From the NCBI GenBank assembly GCA_016937725.1, contig JAFGVZ010000044.1:1-7734 (forward strand): DNA of 7,734 nucleotides. The letters run 5' to 3'. The position numbers and the translations under genes were made by a program. Source of the DNA: Paracoccaceae bacterium. Lineage in GTDB: Bacteria; Pseudomonadota; Alphaproteobacteria; Rhodobacterales; Rhodobacteraceae. Positions within the stretch are counted from its first letter, which is position 1. The number at the start of each line of letters is the position of its first letter. Of the stretch, positions 5,819 to 7,734 are shown in pieces. The notes under the pieces are model-generated. The model had not been told where the DNA came from and did no database searches. It saw only the letters and a list, made by a program, of their open reading frames with translations.

Positions 5819-6541
5819 TCAGGGGCTTGCCAGTTTGCGCACTGCGCCGATGAAGGTGATGCCGTGGTCAAACTGCCCGTAGCGCAGGAATTCCAGCACT
5901 TCGGCAAGAACGATCGGGTTCGACATGATGAAGGTATGCGATGCGGGCAGCACGATATGGTCGGTCATGCCCGCAAGCTTGGTGCTTTCGATAGACACTT
6001 TGCCATCGTCCCGACCTTCGATCAGCGCAGAGGTCAGCGGGTTCAGCGACAGATCGCCCGCGATCACGCCCAGTTCGTAATCCGGGAATTCCGGCAGCAG
6101 GTTGGGTGTTGCATCGCGTGCGGTCCCCAGTTCCAGCCCTGCGGGGCCGTTGATCCATTCGAACGCTTCGATGTCGGAAAACACATCCACCAGTTCTGAC
6201 CCATGGTTGGGCGGGGCCAGCATCACAACGCGGCCCATCTGGTCGGGGCGGTTCCGCTCCAGCCACGCGCGGGCCAAGATGCCACCCATGGAATGCGTAA
6301 CGAAATGCACCGGCCCGTCACCGCATTGCGCAACGCCCGTGCCGACATGGTCGATTAGTTCGGAAATGGGTTGCGCGGTCGAAGGGTAGCCTTGGTTAAC
6401 CACTTGGTAGCCATGCAGTTTTAGGGCTTCTTCCATCACCAGCATAGAGGTTTCGGTGCGCGCCAGCCCATGCAGCAACAACACGCAGTCGGCGGCGGCG
6501 GGTAGGGGGGCAAGGCAGGCAAGGACGAGAAGTGCTTTCAT
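5819..6541 (-). CDS. Secreted alpha/beta hydrolase (lipase/esterase-like)
   Basis: This is a predicted exported serine hydrolase of the alpha/beta fold, 240 residues. The N-terminus MKALLVLACLAPLPAAA is a short signal peptide with a likely cleavage before Asp18. The mature part starts with VLLLHG (20-25), where His-Gly is the usual oxyanion-hole strand end. The nucleophile elbow is THSMGG (82-87) with Ser84. A downstream DDGKVSIEST segment offers the catalytic Asp and SHTFIM near the C-terminus the catalytic His. An APPNHGS motif follows the elbow as in lipase-like members. Cys19 and Cys73 could form a disulfide after export. The start at 6541 is preferred for the signal peptide; ATG 6550 would add MAD. 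The substrate cannot be told from sequence. It is divergent from the Nudix gene with about 50 bp between starts. Confidence 0.82.
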   Translation of the reverse strand: MKALLVLACLAPLPAAADCVLLLHGLARTETSMLVMEEALKLHGYQVVNQGYPSTAQPISELIDHVGTGVAQCGDGPVHFVTHSMGGILARAWLERNRPDQMGRVVMLAPPNHGSELVDVFSDIEAFEWINGPAGLELGTARDATPNLLPEFPDYELGVIAGDLSLNPLTSALIEGRDDGKVSIESTKLAGMTDHIVLPASHTFIMSNPIVLAEVLEFLRYGQFDHGITFIGAVRKLASP

Positions 6542-6546
6542 ATCCG

Positions 6547-6556
6547 CCATATATGG
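6547..6556. promoter_or_regulatory. 10-bp palindrome CCATATATGG between divergent genes
   Basis: A perfect 10-bp palindrome lies at the start of the hydrolase gene, in a divergent spacer of only about 50 bp, where promoter elements for both genes must sit or overlap coding sequence. It could be an operator or simply an A/T-rich -10 region on either strand. I could not find a convincing -35 partner for either gene. Confidence 0.25.
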
Positions 6557-6593
6557 TGACAGATAAGGTTGTGCCAGAGGAACGGAGCGACAC

Positions 6594-7046
6594 ATGCCAA
6601 ATCCGCGCCTAGCCGTGCGTGCGCTGATCTTGCACCAGAACAGGCTGCTGATGGTCAATGCGTGGCCAGAAGGCAAAAGCGATCTGTGGTGCGCGCCCGG
6701 AGGCGGGGTCGAGCGCGGGCAATCCTTGCCCGATAACTTGAAGCGTGAACTCCACGAAGAATGCGGGCTGGACATAGCCGTGGGCGCGCCGTGCCTTGTG
6801 AACGAGTTTCACGACGCCAAGGGCAGCTTTCACCAAGTGGACATATATTTCCATGCCACCATCACCGGCGGCCAGATCGACCCGGCATGGCGCGACCCCG
6901 AAGGCGTGGTCACAGCCCGGCGTTTCGTGACAGAGGCAGAGTTGCGCCGCCTGCGCTTCAAGCCCGACAGCCTGCCGGAGCTGGCTTTTGGCGAGGCGCA
7001 GGCATTGCGCGCCTTTTATGACCCGTTGGAGCCGATCGTGTTGTAA
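6594..7046 (+). CDS. Nudix (MutT-like) hydrolase
   Basis: A small 150-residue cytoplasmic pyrophosphohydrolase acting on a nucleoside diphosphate linked to some other group; the substrate is not predictable. The fold starts with RLAVRALILHQNRLLMV, and the Nudix box runs from Gly37 to Leu59: GGVERGQ then RELHEECGL, with the metal-binding REXXEE core at Arg51-Glu56 intact. The first Glu of the GX5E part is Gln43. GGAG (6584-6587) stands 6 nt before ATG 6594, fixing the start. It is divergent from the hydrolase gene and upstream of, and codirectional with, topA; a separate candidate promoter precedes topA, so the two need not be one operon. No terminator hairpin is evident between them. Confidence 0.9.
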   Translation: MPNPRLAVRALILHQNRLLMVNAWPEGKSDLWCAPGGGVERGQSLPDNLKRELHEECGLDIAVGAPCLVNEFHDAKGSFHQVDIYFHATITGGQIDPAWRDPEGVVTARRFVTEAELRRLRFKPDSLPELAFGEAQALRAFYDPLEPIVL

Positions 7047-7072
7047 CCGGGCGGCGCGCGGGGGGCTTTGCA

Positions 7073-7102
7073 TTGACATTCCCCCTGTCCGTCTCACATG
7101 TA
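7073..7102 (+). promoter_or_regulatory. Candidate topA promoter
   Basis: A perfect consensus -35, TTGACA (7073-7078), lies in the 104-bp gap before topA. With 17-18 bp spacing the -10 would be ACATGT or CATGTA (7096-7102), a weak match. Transcription would begin near 7108, leaving about 43 nt of untranslated leader. topA is known in other bacteria to have supercoiling-sensitive promoters; nothing here demonstrates that. Confidence 0.45.
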
Positions 7103-7150
7103 AGTCCGCATCACTGGAAAGCGCATCGCGCAAGTTATTTCGAGGAATTC

Positions 7151-7734
7151 ATGGCCGTTGTCGTCGTCGAATCGCCTGCCAAGGCCAAGACAATCAACAA
7201 ATATCTTGGCGCTGGTTACACGGTTCTCGCCTCTTACGGGCATGTGCGCGACCTGCCGCCCAAGGACGGGTCGGTCGATACCGAGCATGATTTCGACATG
7301 AAATGGGAGGTGGCGAGCGATTCGCGCAAGCACCTGAAAGCCATTTCCGATGCGTTGAAAGATGATAATGAACTGATCCTCGCCACCGACCCCGACCGCG
7401 AGGGCGAGGCGATTTCGTGGCACCTGACCGAAGCCTTGACCAAGTCCAAGGCGCTGAAAGCGAGCACGCCGGTCAAGCGCGTGGTGTTCAACGCGATCAC
7501 CAAATCTGCCGTGACAGAGGCGATGAAAAACCCGCGCGACGTGGATATGCCGCTGGTGCGCGCTTATCTGGCGCGGCGGGCCTTGGATTACCTTGTGGGG
7601 TTCAACCTGTCGCCCGTGCTGTGGCGCAAGCTGCCCGGTGCGAAATCGGCAGGGCGGGTGCAATCGGTGTGCCTGCGCCTGATTGTCGAGCGCGAGATGG
7701 AGATCGAAGCCTTTCGCGCGCAGGAATACTGGAG
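7151..7734 (+). CDS. topA: DNA topoisomerase I (type IA), 3' end outside window
   Basis: The enzyme relaxes negative supercoils by single-strand passage. 194 complete codons are visible and the frame is open to the window edge; the catalytic tyrosine and zinc-binding C-terminus lie outside. The N-terminal TOPRIM domain shows VVVVESPAKAKTI (3-15) with Glu7, GHVRDLPP, and the acidic metal triad in DPDREGEA (80-87: Asp80, Asp82, Glu84). It is followed by YLARRALDYLVGFNLSP and LPGAKSAGRVQS, characteristic of bacterial TopA. GAGGA (7142-7146) is 4 nt before the ATG, and no other upstream in-frame start looks better. It lies downstream of the Nudix gene and has its own candidate promoter. Confidence 0.95.
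   Translation, partial: MAVVVVESPAKAKTINKYLGAGYTVLASYGHVRDLPPKDGSVDTEHDFDMKWEVASDSRKHLKAISDALKDDNELILATDPDREGEAISWHLTEALTKSKALKASTPVKRVVFNAITKSAVTEAMKNPRDVDMPLVRAYLARRALDYLVGFNLSPVLWRKLPGAKSAGRVQSVCLRLIVEREMEIEAFRAQEYW

Noticed and set aside
6513..6541. Possible lipoprotein signal (VLAC) in the hydrolase
   Set aside because: Only eight residues precede Cys9, Leu at the -2 position is unfavourable, and a better ordinary signal-peptidase site (PAAA before Asp18) follows.
7047..7090. GGGGG...CCCCC pairing after the Nudix gene as a terminator
   Set aside because: The loop would be about 18-20 nt, there is no T-tract after it, and the region carries the TTGACA box of topA instead.

Overview
The window is ordinary chromosomal DNA of a GC-rich alphaproteobacterium. 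The protein sequences (IlvB/IlvN, TrmB and ParE variants) look most like Rhodobacterales (Rhodobacter/Roseobacter group). This placement rests on recalled family resemblance, not on a search. I see no tRNA, rRNA, CRISPR array, insertion sequence, integrase or other sign of a mobile region.

Layout from left to right: a 3'-truncated parE (topoisomerase IV subunit B) on the minus strand (1-1751). Then a 383-bp divergent regulatory region (1752-2134). Then the plus-strand acetohydroxyacid synthase operon ilvB-ilvN (2135-4459), closed by a strong hairpin that also separates it from a convergent SlyD-like FKBP prolyl isomerase (4514-4942, minus). trmB (tRNA m7G46 methyltransferase, 5108-5809, plus) diverges from the FKBP gene and converges, with a 9-bp gap, on a small secreted alpha/beta hydrolase (5819-6541, minus). 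That gene diverges from a Nudix hydrolase (6594-7046, plus). The window ends inside topA (DNA topoisomerase I, 7151 onward, plus).

The most informative element is upstream of ilvB and is not in any annotated-size gene. A good promoter (TTGACC-17-TAGTTT, 1920-1948) precedes a 16-codon leader ORF (1978-2028) encoding MRSALVIVVGKTRMGR, with a Leu-Val-Ile-Val-Val run written in CTT/GTA/ATT/GTA/GTA codons. It is followed by a 9-bp candidate antiterminator stem (2013-2021 with 2047-2055) that overlaps the base of a perfect 7-bp terminator hairpin followed by six T (2054-2080). The geometry fits classical ribosome-mediated attenuation by branched-chain aminoacyl-tRNA supply. The leader stop codon lies where a terminating ribosome would mask the antiterminator's 5' arm. 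The logic is long known for ilv operons; the particular leader and RNA fold here may be unannotated.

The ilvB and ilvN products form one enzyme: the catalytic subunit makes acetolactate or acetohydroxybutyrate, and the ACT-domain subunit gives valine feedback. The leader adds a transcriptional layer of the same control. The remaining genes are housekeeping or simple accessory enzymes with no evident shared pathway. I found no convincing evidence of a wholly new system.
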